Shown here one piece after another: positions 12,170 to 24,286 of a stretch of DNA of 64,000 nucleotides. The notes below the pieces were generated by a model. That model was not told the DNA's origin and ran no database searches. It saw only the letters and a list, made by a program, of their open reading frames with translations. Position numbers and translations under genes: made by a program. Every line of letters starts with the position of its first letter. The first letter of the stretch is position 1. Origin of the DNA: Malania oleifera (lineage: Eukaryota; Streptophyta; Magnoliopsida; Santalales; Ximeniaceae); the NCBI RefSeq assembly GCF_029873635.1, contig NC_080418.1, forward strand, positions 8,399,562 to 8,463,561. The letters are read 5' to 3'.

Positions 12170-12245
12170 GTTTCTATTCTCAGGTCATATTAATTTAGAT
12201 CCGCCACTAGCTTCTTTTCATAAATAAACATTATACGAGAGTGAA

Positions 12246-12594
12246 TGTAATGACCCGAAGAATAATGGTAATTAAATAATAAAGAAAGAGGGAAATGAAA
12301 ACAGAAACAAAAGGAGGCAGCAGGCTTCGTCGACGACATTGCATTTTGAATATAATAACTCGGAATATTTTTACACAGGGCCTCATCGACGAACACAGGG
12401 AGTTCATTGACAAGGGCATAAGTAGGCCTCGTCGACGAGAAAATACCGAGAGGGTGTTTTGGGCCACTCTGAAATTTGTCGACGAAATTCCTTAAGGACT
12501 TGTCGACGAGATGACGTGTCTTGTCGACAAATTCAAGTTTATAAATAATGAAAACTCGGATTAAATTGCAAAATTTGGCGCAGCAATCACTCAC

Positions 12595-12634
<40 letters not shown>

Positions 12635-14294
12635 AAACGCACCCCTCTCCTTCTCTCTTCGATCCCGGCCCTGTTTCATGCCGGATCGACGATCTGAAGC
12701 CACCACGATGCTCCTAACGAAGTTCTCTACAAGTCTGCCGGAGCGGATCGTTGGTGAAAGAGGTTTGAAATTCGTCCCAATTCAGGGTAATGTATTTTAT
12801 TCCGATTATGCCTTCCTTGTAGTTATAAGAAATGTTAGAGGTAAGAAAATACTGATGTTTTGTACTGGGGGATGTTGTTTTCAGGGTGTTAAGTGGAAAA
12901 CCCTGCGGGTATAGGGCTAGAGTACAGTAGGGACTTTTCAGAGATAAGGTAAGGGAAATATGCTATGCTAGGAAATTTATTTATGTTATCAGAAATTTTA
13001 TACATTTATATATGCATGTGTACCAGTTATATTACAAAATGTGAATTTTTAAAGTATGTGTGGCCGGAGTAGATATTACCTGATATGAAATTTTGTACAG
13101 TTTTCAATATAGCAAGCTATACAGATATAGTTAGATATTTTACAGATTTTTATATAGACAGAATATGTATACATATACAGTTTTACTCAGATGATTACAT
13201 AGACAGATATTTAACAGTATACAGATAGAACAGTATATATGGTGTATATAGAAAGTTATGTTTTCCTAAATACCATAGCACCCAAAGAGTGCAGATAGAT
13301 TATACAAAGAGAAAGTACAGACAGATTATACAGATAGAAAGTACAGACAGATTATACAGTTATAGCATCAAGATGCTACAGATATTACAATATTTACAGT
13401 ACAGAAATGTAGTGTTATGGTTATTTTGAAAACATAATGAAAACAGTATAAAGAAGATAGTATGTATATATAAAGTATTAGATCCCTATGGAAAGATTAC
13501 AGACAGATACAGTACAAACACAGAATATAGAGCACGGTATCGTTGCTATATACAGAATAGAGTGCAACCATATATCTCGGATAGTGTGTGGGTACCGTCA
13601 ACCGTGCTCGGAGAATATGCAGCTTCCCATTTCGTTGGGTTAAGGGGGCCGGTTTGACGAGGTAGCAGCCAGTCCTGCACCTAGGAGAGTATGCAGTTTG
13701 GCTGGGCTAAGGTAGTGTAGAGTATAGTGACTTATCTGGAGGGCAGACCAGATTAAGTCCCGCCTACGGGCCGCACAACCCTGTCATGAGGGGTCAAATC
13801 ATGGCATACAGAGTTTCAGGGATAAATCACAGTTATGTATATGTATACAATTTTACAGCTTTTGTTGTATATAATGTGATATTAGTAGTATGAATGATAG
13901 AAAATTCAGATGATACATATGTTTTAAGCTACTATACATATGATATATGTGTTTTTACAGATTTACCAGATCATGCAGTTTTACATACTTTTTTTATAGT
14001 TTTACAACTCAGTCGCCACACATTAGTAATAGCATATTTTCACTTACTGAGCGTCGTCTCACCCCATTACTTTATCATTTTTCAGGTGAGCTAACTAGAC
14101 AAGCAGATCAAGCTCGCGAATAAGGAGTTTATTTGATTACCTTGGTTGTAGGGTGAGTTTTTGATAGAGTTTTTTATTTTTGGGGTAGATGATACTGGAA
14201 TGAATTATTTTGTATGACTATGGTCTGTATGTACTGGATTCTGATATTGTATAGTATATATGGTTATATGATTTATGTTTCTGTTGCTTAGGTA

Positions 14295-14335
<41 letters not shown>

Positions 14336-14371
14336 AATGATGATGATGATGTAAATTTTGAGGTCGTTACA
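12246..14371 (+). mobile_element. Solo Ty3/gypsy LTR with perfect 5-bp target duplication
   Basis: It begins TGTAATGACC and ends GGTCGTTACA, terminal inverted repeats of a common plant gypsy type. It is flanked by GTGAA on both sides (12241-12245 and 14372-14376). There are no internal coding sequences, so it is a solo LTR left by recombination. It holds a (TC)n run at 12600-12633, six GTCGACGA-like motifs at 12327-12530, an (AT)n run near 14298-14329, and two islands shared with the sister LTRs (about 13590-13810 and 14040-14100). Confidence 0.9.
12320..12535 (+). repeat. Array of GTCGACGA-like motifs in the LTR upstream region
   Basis: Six spaced copies of a motif built on the palindrome TCGACGA/GTCGAC occur in about 210 bases, just upstream of the pyrimidine tract at 12600. 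The position fits the U3 promoter part of the LTR. A regulatory role is inferred only from position and repetition. Confidence 0.7.
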
Positions 14372-14399
14372 GTGAAACCTTTGCTCATGGAGCAAGAAA

Positions 14400-17300
14400 T
14401 TGTAGAGTGGCCGTAGACAAATAATTTTTAGTTTTGTAGGAAACCTCAAGGTCATAGGAAGTCTATAGGCTATAATTGACGCTATAGGAAGATCAAAGGC
14501 TACAAGTCAATTTAAAGTTTATTTAAAAGCTTATATAGGGAGCCTAGTGGCTACAAGTAGTTAAGAGGTTATAAAAAATTTGGAGTCTATTGGGTGCTTG
14601 GAAGCAATAAAAAGTTCAGAGTGGTAGGTTTTAGGTTTTGTAACAAGGTTCAAAATTATTTAGAATTAATTAGAAGTCAAAGTTGGCTCATGACTCAATA
14701 TCATTTTTCAAAAACAAACACAATTCAATAATACTCATGAATCTTGAATAAAATATCTTACATGGTTTGCTATTAAATGTTTGTGATTTAGACATTATAT
14801 TTGGTTTGTGAAATGTCCACTCTTATTAATAGAGTAGTTGTCATATAAATTAGTTTGATAGTTTGAATAAGAAAATGTAATATAATCATAGAAAAAATAA
14901 CAACATAAAATTTTTTTATAAATTTATAACAAGAAATAGAGAAGGAATAACTGTTCGCAAATTTTGTCTTGAAAATGTCTATTCCTTTCTTAATTCGTTG
15001 TAATAACATGAACTTTTGTACCAGTGATTTTTTTTCTTTGCACTTTTATTTAGTTTTCATTAAATTCTCTCTATATTATATTATATATCTTATAGGCACT
15101 TCATGAACCAAATATAACCAAAATGATTTTGAAACTCGAGGGACATATTGAAATCATATTCAAAATTGATGATGACCTTAATTTAAAAAAAATATAAAAT
15201 AACAAAGGTCATATAGAGTTTTATTGTGAGTTTAGTCAGAAATCATTAGTCCAATCACATAAGTTAGCCAACAAAATGACACAATTCATAGAGATTAATG
15301 CTCTTAATGTAGAAGAAAATTACACTCATAAATGTCCTTATTTTTTGTTGCGTGTATAACCCTATTGTAACTCCTCGAACCCGTCAAGTGGGGCCCAGCG
15401 TGTTATGAGACCAATCACACGTCTCTGATACCATTCATGCAGCTGAACTAATTAAACAACCTCAAATATAATACTAGAGTACTATAAACATATATACAAA
15501 CCCATAAAGTAGTATAACCAAATTCTCCATATCATATATCTAGGAAAGAAATTAAACATAACACTTAACATATATATGTTCCTTTAAGCACTCACAAAAC
15601 TAAACTCCGCCCTAGAACTTTCTAAACTCGATCACCTAAAGGACTTGAAAAGAATAATAAATCGTCAGGGTGAGACACCTCTCAGTAAGAAAGAAAAAGT
15701 TATAATAGTGTGTGGCAGAGAGTTTAGTACATACAAAAATAATCATCTATTATTTAATATCATTAGCACTAAAGAATCCGCATCATCAATTACATCACTG
15801 ACATCTGATAACATACACACAACATAAATATTTTGTTAGCGATAATTCCTGAGAATAAGGAAGTTTATCTGCCCATACAAGTAGTTTCCCTCTACTTTAA
15901 CACTAATGTTAGGGCACTCACCTTACTCAGTAAGCCCTCAGGTTATGTATCCAGGCAAATTCTCCGAGAATAGGGAAGATTACCAGCCCATATAAGTAGT
16001 TTTCCTCTGCTCTGGTACCCACAGAAAATTACCAAGGCACTCGCCTTTCTCAGCAAGCCCTCAGGTTGAGAATTCTACTTTACCATAAATACTTATGTAA
16101 TTATAGTTACGAGCATCCAATGTCATCATTTCACGGAGAACCACGTATACACACATATCACAACCCATCTACACAAGATACACACATACTTCATGCACAC
16201 CCACAAAGGGTCCATAACCACACAAGTGATACAGTTCACACATGACTCACATCCACACAGGAATATCGTCTACACAGGACTCACAACCACACAGGTTACT
16301 ACACAAGCTTCCCAACCACACAGGTTACAAATCCACACACACACAACCTTGTTCATAGTTAATCGGTAAAACAAACTTCTCATTCCATTGCCAATGTTTT
16401 ACCCCCTTAATGTAAATGTCCATATAATGATCTCCTAATACCATTTCCAACATTATATGAAGATTTATATCAAGTACGATATAATGACATCCTCATACGA
16501 CTTCCAATGTTATATCGCAATTTACATGAACCATAAAACAATACACATACATAACATGACCAATCATCCAAGCACATCAATGCATTCACCATAGTATACA
16601 CAATCAGACAGTATTCATAATCAAGTATAATTTACAACCCAAATGGTATCCACAAGCGAACAGTAATCATAATCACGCAGTACTCGCAACCATTTAATTA
16701 CGAAAGTTATTTTCATACCACACGGTTTTTCCCTTATATAAAATATATTTAAAATCATTATTTTCCAAATTTCTAACTGTTCAGATAATTCATTCCTAAA
16801 TATACATATTTTTTTATACTCAAATTTAACCGGTTTAAAATTAATGAAAAACTGCTATAACGTTTTCCCCTTACCTGCTCCTCGAGATTCTGCCTAAATC
16901 GAACTGAAAAATGAGACCCTGTATTCCAAAAATATCAACTTACTCAAATATTAGAACACTACTCATTTAACACTTCCTAGGTTCCATATACTTCATTTAA
17001 AATATCTCACTTACCCTGATTTTGGGATGGTGCCCCAAAATCCCAATTCAACGATCTGTTCTAGTAGCTTTACAAAGAATGATCTCATGAATCTCGTGGT
17101 AGTTCTGAATCGTCAAAAATAAGCCTTAATGGAGCGAGAATCGAAGAGAAGAAGAGGGAGAAACCGTAGGGTTTCGTGAGAGGAAGAGAGGAAATTTTTA
17201 TTTCTTTTGAGGAATGCTCACAGGACCTTCTATATACCACCTCTACGCAGAAAATCATCGCCGATTTTCTCAGGCTTCTAGATAACCGTCGCCGGTTTTA

Positions 17301-18230
17301 TCTTTAATCGGCCCAAATTTATCATTTAACTTGTTACCAGCTCGTGGAAAAATCACGTAACTGTTGACGGTTTTCTCTTCACTTCAAAAAATTTTCGCCA
17401 GTTTTGTGGTTGACTCACCCAGTTGACTCGAAACTATCGCTAATTTTTTTTGCGCCTGTGAAACCGTCGCCGGTTTGGGCCCTGTCTTACCAAATTCCTT
17501 TTTTTTTTTTTTTATTTCTCTTTATTTCTTTCTTTCATATTTATTTTCTTTTAATTTTCAGGTTTAGGTTACTACACCTATGACAGTAAACACATAAGGT
17601 TCATAAGAGTCTGTTGATGCTTTCAACCAAGAGAACCATAACGAAATAAAGTTATTGAGCAAAAATAACTATACTCTAATAATTTGTTTGTTGGACACAT
17701 AAGCGACTTATAATAGTATAAGGCATCCTTTATTTGCATTGAATAACTTTTTAATAGAGGTGATCTCTTATTGGATCATAAATAAACCAATTAAATTCAT
17801 CCAAAAATACATTTTAATAAGTTCAAAATGTTTCTTATTCAATCATTCACAGCTTCAGTTTGCTTTAACACCATCCCCATTTGGTTCATTAATTTAGAAT
17901 TTACTTCAACTTGAAAACATAATTACTTAATTTTGCCAGAAGCGAAGGAAATGCAAGACATGCAATTCACCAATTCCTTGTTTGGGCTAGGGCAACCCTT
18001 CCTTTCCACACTTGGGTCAGCACCTGACCGTTGCGTCACAGAATCTCCGTGTAGCCGCCGGTGTTCGGGAATCTCCACGGCCGGTGTCTGGCACTCGCCA
18101 CTCGTCGTCGGGGTGCCCCGGCTTCAATTTCCTACACCCGGCACGCCCTCAAATACTACACCCGGCAAGGAGCTCGAATGCAGGCTCTCCACGTCACCGA
18201 AACTCCCCCTAGGTAGAATAAAACGCAATG
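14400..18230 (+). repeat. Dispersed repeat, copy B, split by a solo LTR
   Basis: The two parts (14400-15365 and 17577-18230) match copy C in the same order. The split is exactly at the target duplication CCTAT of the LTR at 15366-17576. The first part also matches copy A. The second part ends in the GC-rich core (CTGACCGTTGCGTCACAGAA, CTCCGTGTAG) shared with copies C and D. It encodes no recognised protein and its class is unknown. Confidence 0.7.
15366..17576 (-). mobile_element. Solo Ty3/gypsy LTR, minus orientation, perfect target duplication
   Basis: The minus strand begins TGTAGTAACC and the plus-strand left end reads TGTAACTCC. Both sides carry CCTAT (15361-15365 and 17577-17581). On the plus strand it contains GGTGAGACACCTCTCAGTAAG, the complement of the island seen in the other gypsy LTRs. 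It also has an internal tandem duplication of about 118 bp (15842-15957, then to about 16075; each unit carries CTCAG-AAGCCCTCAGGTT) and a stretch of CACACAGG repeats near 16190-16340. CCGTCGCCGGTTTT motifs recur at 17230-17480. Confidence 0.9.
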
Positions 18231-18871
18231 AGGCGCGACCGTGTTTTTGCTTTTGCGCTAGCTAGTACGTTACTGGTAGTGTAGGTTTGTACAGATGCAC
18301 TTTGTTCATTTGTTTGTTATTGACATAAGAGACGTGAGATCAATTAATGCTTTACGATTTTCATGTAACCTGCTGATGAACTCGTGTAATCAGAATTTCA
18401 TTCTCATTTTCAAGATGGATGAAAAGAGTAGTTTTTACTTTTTAAAACTAGGAGTATCTTTCTTATTTCTTGTTTTCCGATTCAGTTTCTCCATGGTAAA
18501 AAAATAGATTATAAAGATAAATTTATTTTTATTGTCACTTATCTATTTCTATCACTCATTTTTAGCTATTTTTCAAAAAATTAAAAATTAAATTTTATAA
18601 TTTTTTATTATTTTAACAATCTATTATCAGAAATTTTAATATCCAAAAATAGTTTGTTGACCTTATGGATCATATTCCGTTTTAATTATGACAAATATTA
18701 TGATATTTAATGTCTGTCAAGTTTGTGTGCATGATCATATTGATGAAATCATATGATGACATGTGGTAACTTGAAGAAAATGAAGACCTAACATATTTAT
18801 TTGTTGTAATTTATATTCGGGCATGTAATATTTTTTGAGAACAATTTGTAATAATTGATGCATATCGTGCA
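18231..18871. other. AT-rich spacer, no feature seen
   Basis: The sequence between the dispersed repeat and the SIRE-like LTR is AT-rich. A 70-codon frame at 18295-18507 has no recognisable domain and I do not call it a gene. Confidence 0.5.
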
Positions 18872-18919
18872 TGTTGGATCTTATAAGCTCAAAATCACAT
18901 ATTGATCTTAGGGATCACC

Positions 18920-19425
18920 CTTCGGTCGACCAACGCCAGATTTTTGGGTTTAATTTAAAAGCGTAGGCCATAAACTGACTTTAAGTCCCCAAGCACCTCA
19001 TAACAAGCCCCCCATAACTTAAAAGTTATACCCATATGAACAGGGCTAACTTCTGATAAAAATTATTACCTAAATTAGTGTGTTCGGTCGACCGAACCCA
19101 AACCTACATAGACTATTTGGTCGACCGAACCTCCTAGGGTCAATAGGTTGACTATTCAATCGACCATTTTTAAAATGAACTTGAACGGTTTGGTCGATTG
19201 AATTGGCATGCGACTGATTCTTAACGCCCTGATCAACCGAACTTCTAGTTGAAAAATGTCCTAGTCGATCGAACCTATCAATTTGGTCAATTGAACTTGG
19301 CTTAGTCGACCAAACCTCGGAGGGTCCAAAATCGTCTCAAATATGGTCGACCAAAACCTCAATTCAAAATCTCCTTGGTAGACCGAACTTAAAATGTGGT
19401 CGACCGAAACTCTCAGGTTAGCCTA
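18920..19425 (+). repeat. Array of GTCGACCGAAC-like motifs in the SIRE-like LTR
   Basis: About a dozen intact or decayed copies of GGTCGACCGAAC recur at irregular 20-60 base spacing. They lie upstream of the TATA-like TATAAATA at about 21815, which is displaced by a later insertion. The position corresponds to U3. Confidence 0.75.
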
Positions 19426-19520
19426 ATTTTTACTGAGGTTAATTGAGATTAAATAGAGTTAATTTTTTAAAACTCAATTAAAAAAATTCTAATAATTCCC
19501 TTGGTATTCCCAACGGTTAT

Positions 19521-21173
19521 TGTAGTGACCTAGAAATTGTAATAATAAAAGAAAATGAAAAAATAAATTTTTGAGTAAGGTAGAAGAAAATCAGCGACGG
19601 TTTTCTGAAGGAGCTAAAAAACTGGCAATAGTTTTGGGATTTTAACCGCAACCGGGTAAAGGCAAAACGGTAAATTAGGGGCCGATTAATAGAAAATCGG
19701 CGATGATTTTCTTAGAAGCACAAAAACCGGTAATAGGTTTCTGGCTAGTGCTGAAAGTTATAAAGAACCGAGAGAACTTCATTTTTTTTAAAACAAATCA
19801 TATTCTCTCTCTTTCCTCTCTCAAACCCACGAACCTCTCTCACTTCTCTCTACAAATTATGTTTCGTTAAGTCTCATTTCAATGATCAGAAACCACCACA
19901 GGGTTCTTGGGAAAATTCTCTACAACATAGGTAGAATAGAATTTCAATTTGGGGTTTTGGGGAACCATCCTAAAATTGAGGTAAAAGTGTTATTTGAGTG
20001 TTTTGGGTTGATTATTTAATTATTAAAGATATAAGCTTAGATGTGAATGTATTTCTGAGGTTAAATGGAGAAATTGGGATTTTGTATAATTTAGGGTTGG
20101 TGTATACACGACAGATATGCTAGGTTTTCAGTGGGTATTTTTCCTCAGGAACCCAAGTAAATGATAAATAGTTTATAATTTAAGAAATGTGAGTATAAAA
20201 CTATTAAGGAAATTCAGTTAGTAACAAGAAAATATATATGTGTATAATTTCAGGATAATGGAATTATGAACGCCGTGGGCGTGAGTTAGAATTAGTAGGC
20301 GAGTTCAGTTACCTAGGTAAGGGAAATATACTATGCTAGGAATTTCAGAAATTTTATCAGTAATATCTATTTGTTTCGGGGTAAATTCTACAGAGTATAA
20401 ATTATTTTCATTATAAAAAATTCCAAATTTTTGTACAAGGGTTTTTATTTATTTAATTGTATGACATGAGTTAATATCATATCAGTTCAGAATTTATACA
20501 GTTTTTCAGAATACCATGATTTACAGTATTTTTGCACAGAAATATGTTTTATTAGTTTTACAGAATTATAAATTACAATATATATACAGACAAACATTAT
20601 ACTAACATATATTAGTATACAGACACATATTTTACAGTATTTATAGAATACCAAAATTTCTAGAATTTCAAATCCATAACACTTAGATATTACAGTTTAT
20701 TCAGTCAGATAATACAGATTAGATATTACAGTTATTTTAATCAAATATTACAGTATTTTTAGATCAGATTTACAGTATTATGGTTATTTTAGAATCATAA
20801 TAAAACAGTAAGATACTTATATAGTATTTGATCCTAATGAATTATTTTAGTCAGATTTAGTGACCAAAGCACGATACTGTAGCTATTTCAAATCAGAGTG
20901 CAACCACATATCTCAGATAGTGTGTGGATTTTCGTCAACTATGCCTTGGAGGGATTGCATGCTCCCCAGTATTCAGGGTAGAGGTGGCTGGTTTGACGAG
21001 GGAGAAGCCAGCACCGAGCCTTTGGATGGATTGCAGTAAGGCCGGTTTGAGGATTGATAGAGTATTAGTTGACTTATCCTAGTGGGCCAACCATAGTTAA
21101 GTCCCGCCTATGGGTCGCATAACCCTGTCATGAAGGGTTAAATCATGACGCACAGATTTTCAAGGTAGTTTTC

Positions 21174-21214
<41 letters not shown>

Positions 21215-21795
21215 TTTACAAAATAACAACAAATATATTATAATATTAGTAGTTTGAATAAATAGAAAACTCAAATAATACAGTTGTATTTTTAAGCCAT
21301 ATAGGTGTGAGTTACATAGTATTATATTTTACATGATATCTCAGTTCAGTTATTTATCAGTAAATTATTTATGTAAACTCAGTTGCCACACATTGCTAAT
21401 AGCATATTTCGTCTTACTGAGCATTGTCTCATTCCAGTAATTTAATATTTTTCAGGTGATCTAACTAGACGAGCAGATCAGGCTCGGAGATAGGGAGGTC
21501 GGTTGCACTGCCTTGTTTGTAAGGTATGTGTTTCCAAGAGAAAAATATTTTTAGGTAGATCTTAGGGGTTTTGATAGATGATATTTGAGAGTTATGTTTT
21601 TGTATATATATATTTTAGGGAGATACTGAATTCTGGTATTATGCATATGGTTGTACAATTTTATGTTTTCCGCTGCATAGGTGTATTTCAATAGTCATTA
21701 TAGAGGTATCATAGTAAATGATTATCAGTCTATTTATAGTTTATTTTATAAAAAAAAAAGAAAAAAGAAATGGTATGAATTTTGAAGTCGTTACA
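19521..21795 (+). mobile_element. Solo Ty3/gypsy LTR with perfect target duplication GTTAT
   Basis: It begins TGTAGTGACC and ends AAGTCGTTACA, with GTTAT at 19516-19520 and 21796-21800. There is no coding sequence. It shares two islands with the other gypsy LTRs: about 20920-21150 (GTCCCGCCTATGGG, CATAACCCTGTCATGAAGGG) and 21412-21480 (CTTACTGAGCATTGTCTC, TTTTTCAGGTGATCTAACTA). An (AT)n-(GA)n run lies at about 21174-21214. Confidence 0.9.
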
Positions 21796-22482
21796 GTTAT
21801 AATTTTGGCAATGTTTATAAATATGAGTTCATTCGTACAATTAAGATATGATTAGCATTGAAACTCTTTGAAAATTTTCAAAGGTCAATGTAGACACCCT
21901 AATTTTTACTAGGTTTTCCTGGAAAGACTCGGTGTAATAAAAGTTGATTTCAAATCTTGAAAATTGGAGGACCTATTTTCGAAAAGCCCGATACTTTTTA
22001 AATCGAGTCCCAGTATTTTGAAATTGAGTCTCAAGTGCTTTGAATTGAGTCTCGGTGAGTTTTAATCAAGATCTGACATTTTAATTGAATTCCAGTGAAT
22101 TTTAATTGAACTTTGGTATTTTAATCGATTCCCGGTGAATTTTAATCGAGTCCCGTCAGGTTCGGGTCCTCCAGTGTTCGATAGTCAAGCCTTCTTAAAA
22201 CCGAGTCGCTCTTCGGGAGTACAAAATTGAAAGAGAAATACATACAATACAAAAAGGAACAAATACCAAGTAAATCCAAAAAAAAAAAAAAAATTTAGCC
22301 CATAGTCACATGCATCTTCCTCCCCAGGAATAAAAGAACAGGATAGTCGGGGAAGCTAATTTCAGTTGTAACCGATCGTGAAGAGTGATTCTTGCACCAT
22401 AAACTCTCTATAAGGAGAGGGTCTCACCAGAGGGATCGGGGGGTCACCGGGAGGCATTTCATTTTTTTATTGTTTATCTCTT

Positions 22483-22675
22483 CTTTTTTTTTTTGATAAC
22501 GCACCAGGTTTTCACGTGACTAATCCTGTGTCCCTTGAAGTTGACCCCACAACTCCAAAGGGAGCGTAAATTCAAGAGTCCAGGGGCGGAAACGAACCCA
22601 GAAGGATTTGAACACCTGACCTCGTGAAAGGCACTTACGCAGCCCGCACTACCACCTGAACCACACCTGGGGGTT
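22483..22675 (-). mobile_element. tRNA-derived SINE, full length
   Basis: Read on the minus strand, it starts with a GGTTCAGGTGGTAGTGCGGG stretch that fits a Pol III A box, then GTGTTCAAATCC as B box. A body follows (GGAGTTGTGGGGTCAACTTC, AGGATTAGTCACGTG) and it ends in a run of A residues (T run at 22484-22494 on the plus strand). It is bounded by a 12-bp direct repeat TGTTTATCTCTT (22471-22482 and 22676-22687), the hallmark of LINE-dependent insertion. It sits in the Tat/Ogre-like LTR. A second, 5'-truncated copy is at 50114-50260. Confidence 0.88.
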
Positions 22676-23383
22676 TGTTTATCTCTTTCTTGGCTGCACG
22701 CAGAGATGACACTGCTCACGAAGAATCCATCTCTCCCAGTTCCCTCGACTCTCTGCTCTCTCGCATAACCACTAGCCTACACACCATAGCCACCGTCATA
22801 CAGCCACCCTCCTCTTCTTCTCCATCACTCCACGACAGCATAGGAAAGAACCAGAGCAGCTCCACACCAGAACTTCTAGCCGAGCACCACCATCTGCGAC
22901 CATACCAGTAGAGCCGCCAGTTCAAGTTCTCTTCCGAAAACTCCATGAGCAACCTCCTCCTGGCCATCTGAACTCATGAACAACCCCTCCCTCTCTGCTG
23001 TGAGTTTTCCAGATGCACAATACGCACTTCTAACACACTAGTTAACACATCACTCACATATTTAGGCCTCATTTTATTGTGTTCTATCATTGTGGTGTTT
23101 TGTTCATTTAACATTCTGCTTTTCGTGTGTGGTATTTTTTGTATTATTGTTGTGAGGTCTGTATTGATGAGGCAGCGTCTGAGTTAATAAGAACGTCTGT
23201 AGAGCCAGTTTTTGAACAGTATAAACCTTCCGTCTTATCTTCCCTCAAGTTCTCCCAGTTGACTCTTGGTAATGTGGCTCCACAGCTCACACACAAATAC
23301 TGCTCCATGCACTCACACACACTGTTTCACGTAGCAACGTGCGCTGCACAGTACACCAACTCACATCACTACGACACACACAC

Positions 23384-24286
23384 TGTTGTGTGTAACTCCA
23401 GCTTATTGCTAATTCTATTTTCAGATTTTAGTTAATTCCAAATCAGCCCCAATAATACCTAAACATAAACCTGTTTATTTTGATGCATGTGTGCTAAGCC
23501 TGATCAAGAAAAATGTACGTTCACTAAATAATATTTAGCAAAGCATAAACATGTCACAAGCACAATCCACAAGAATACATTTACATGGTTCGACCCAAAA
23601 ATTGGCCTACGTCCATGGCAGAAACTCACCTCTAGAGACACTATATTAAATAGGCGGAAATAAATACAAGTACACACAGATTTACCCTTGTTTCTTGTCT
23701 TACCGATCTCTTTTGAAAATCAGCCCAAGAATAATCCTAGAAACCCCCTCTTCGCACCTACGAAGAACCCTAGATTTCTCCCTATATTCCTCCCTGATTT
23801 CCCTACAAGAAATCCTCCCCAAGAAACCAAATCTGTGTCTTTTACCTTGCCTTTACCTGAGCGTGCACCTCCGTTGGAAATCCCCAACACCGAACGCCCT
23901 CCTGCCATGTCCTTCTCTCACGCAACCCTCGCTCTCCCACACGATTGAAGAAAACAACGGCTGCAGGTGCTCTCTCTCACGGCTGAAGAATCCTTGGCTG
24001 CAGGTGCCCTTGCAACTGGTGAAGGCTCGCGGTTCTGCAGGAAGAAGTCTTGGCTCCTGCGCTGCAAGCTCAAATCTGCTCTGCAGGATTCTCTCCGCTG
24101 TTTCTTGAAGCTGCAAATAGAAAAATTAAAGCAGCCTTTCCCCGCCTCTCCTGTATTTTATTATATTTACAATAGTAAAAGGCAATTACATCCATGCCCC
24201 CATAAATAATAAAAACACAACAGCAGCCGTTGGATCTAAAACGAAATGGACGGCCTGGATTTGTTTCAAGCCTTGACACTCCAACA
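23384..24286 (-). repeat. 3' LTR of copia fossil 3
   Basis: The 903-bp LTR starts TGTTGTGTGTAACTCC and ends GACACTCCAACA on the plus strand. Its partner at 27657-28559 has the same length. Long reading frames inside it, such as those near 23690-24110, are LTR shadows and not genes. Confidence 0.92.

Noticed and set aside
17933-18265. 110-codon open frame in the dispersed repeat, copy B
   Set aside because: Same repeat core. The frame is not conserved in copies C and D, so it is GC-rich chance coding.
18872-18876. A target duplication for the outer SIRE-like LTR
   Set aside because: The flanks GTGCA and TAATT do not match, so I do not claim one.
22600-22675. A tRNA gene on the minus strand
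   Set aside because: A- and B-box-like words are present, but there is no complete cloverleaf and the unit has an A-tail and target duplications, so it is a SINE head.
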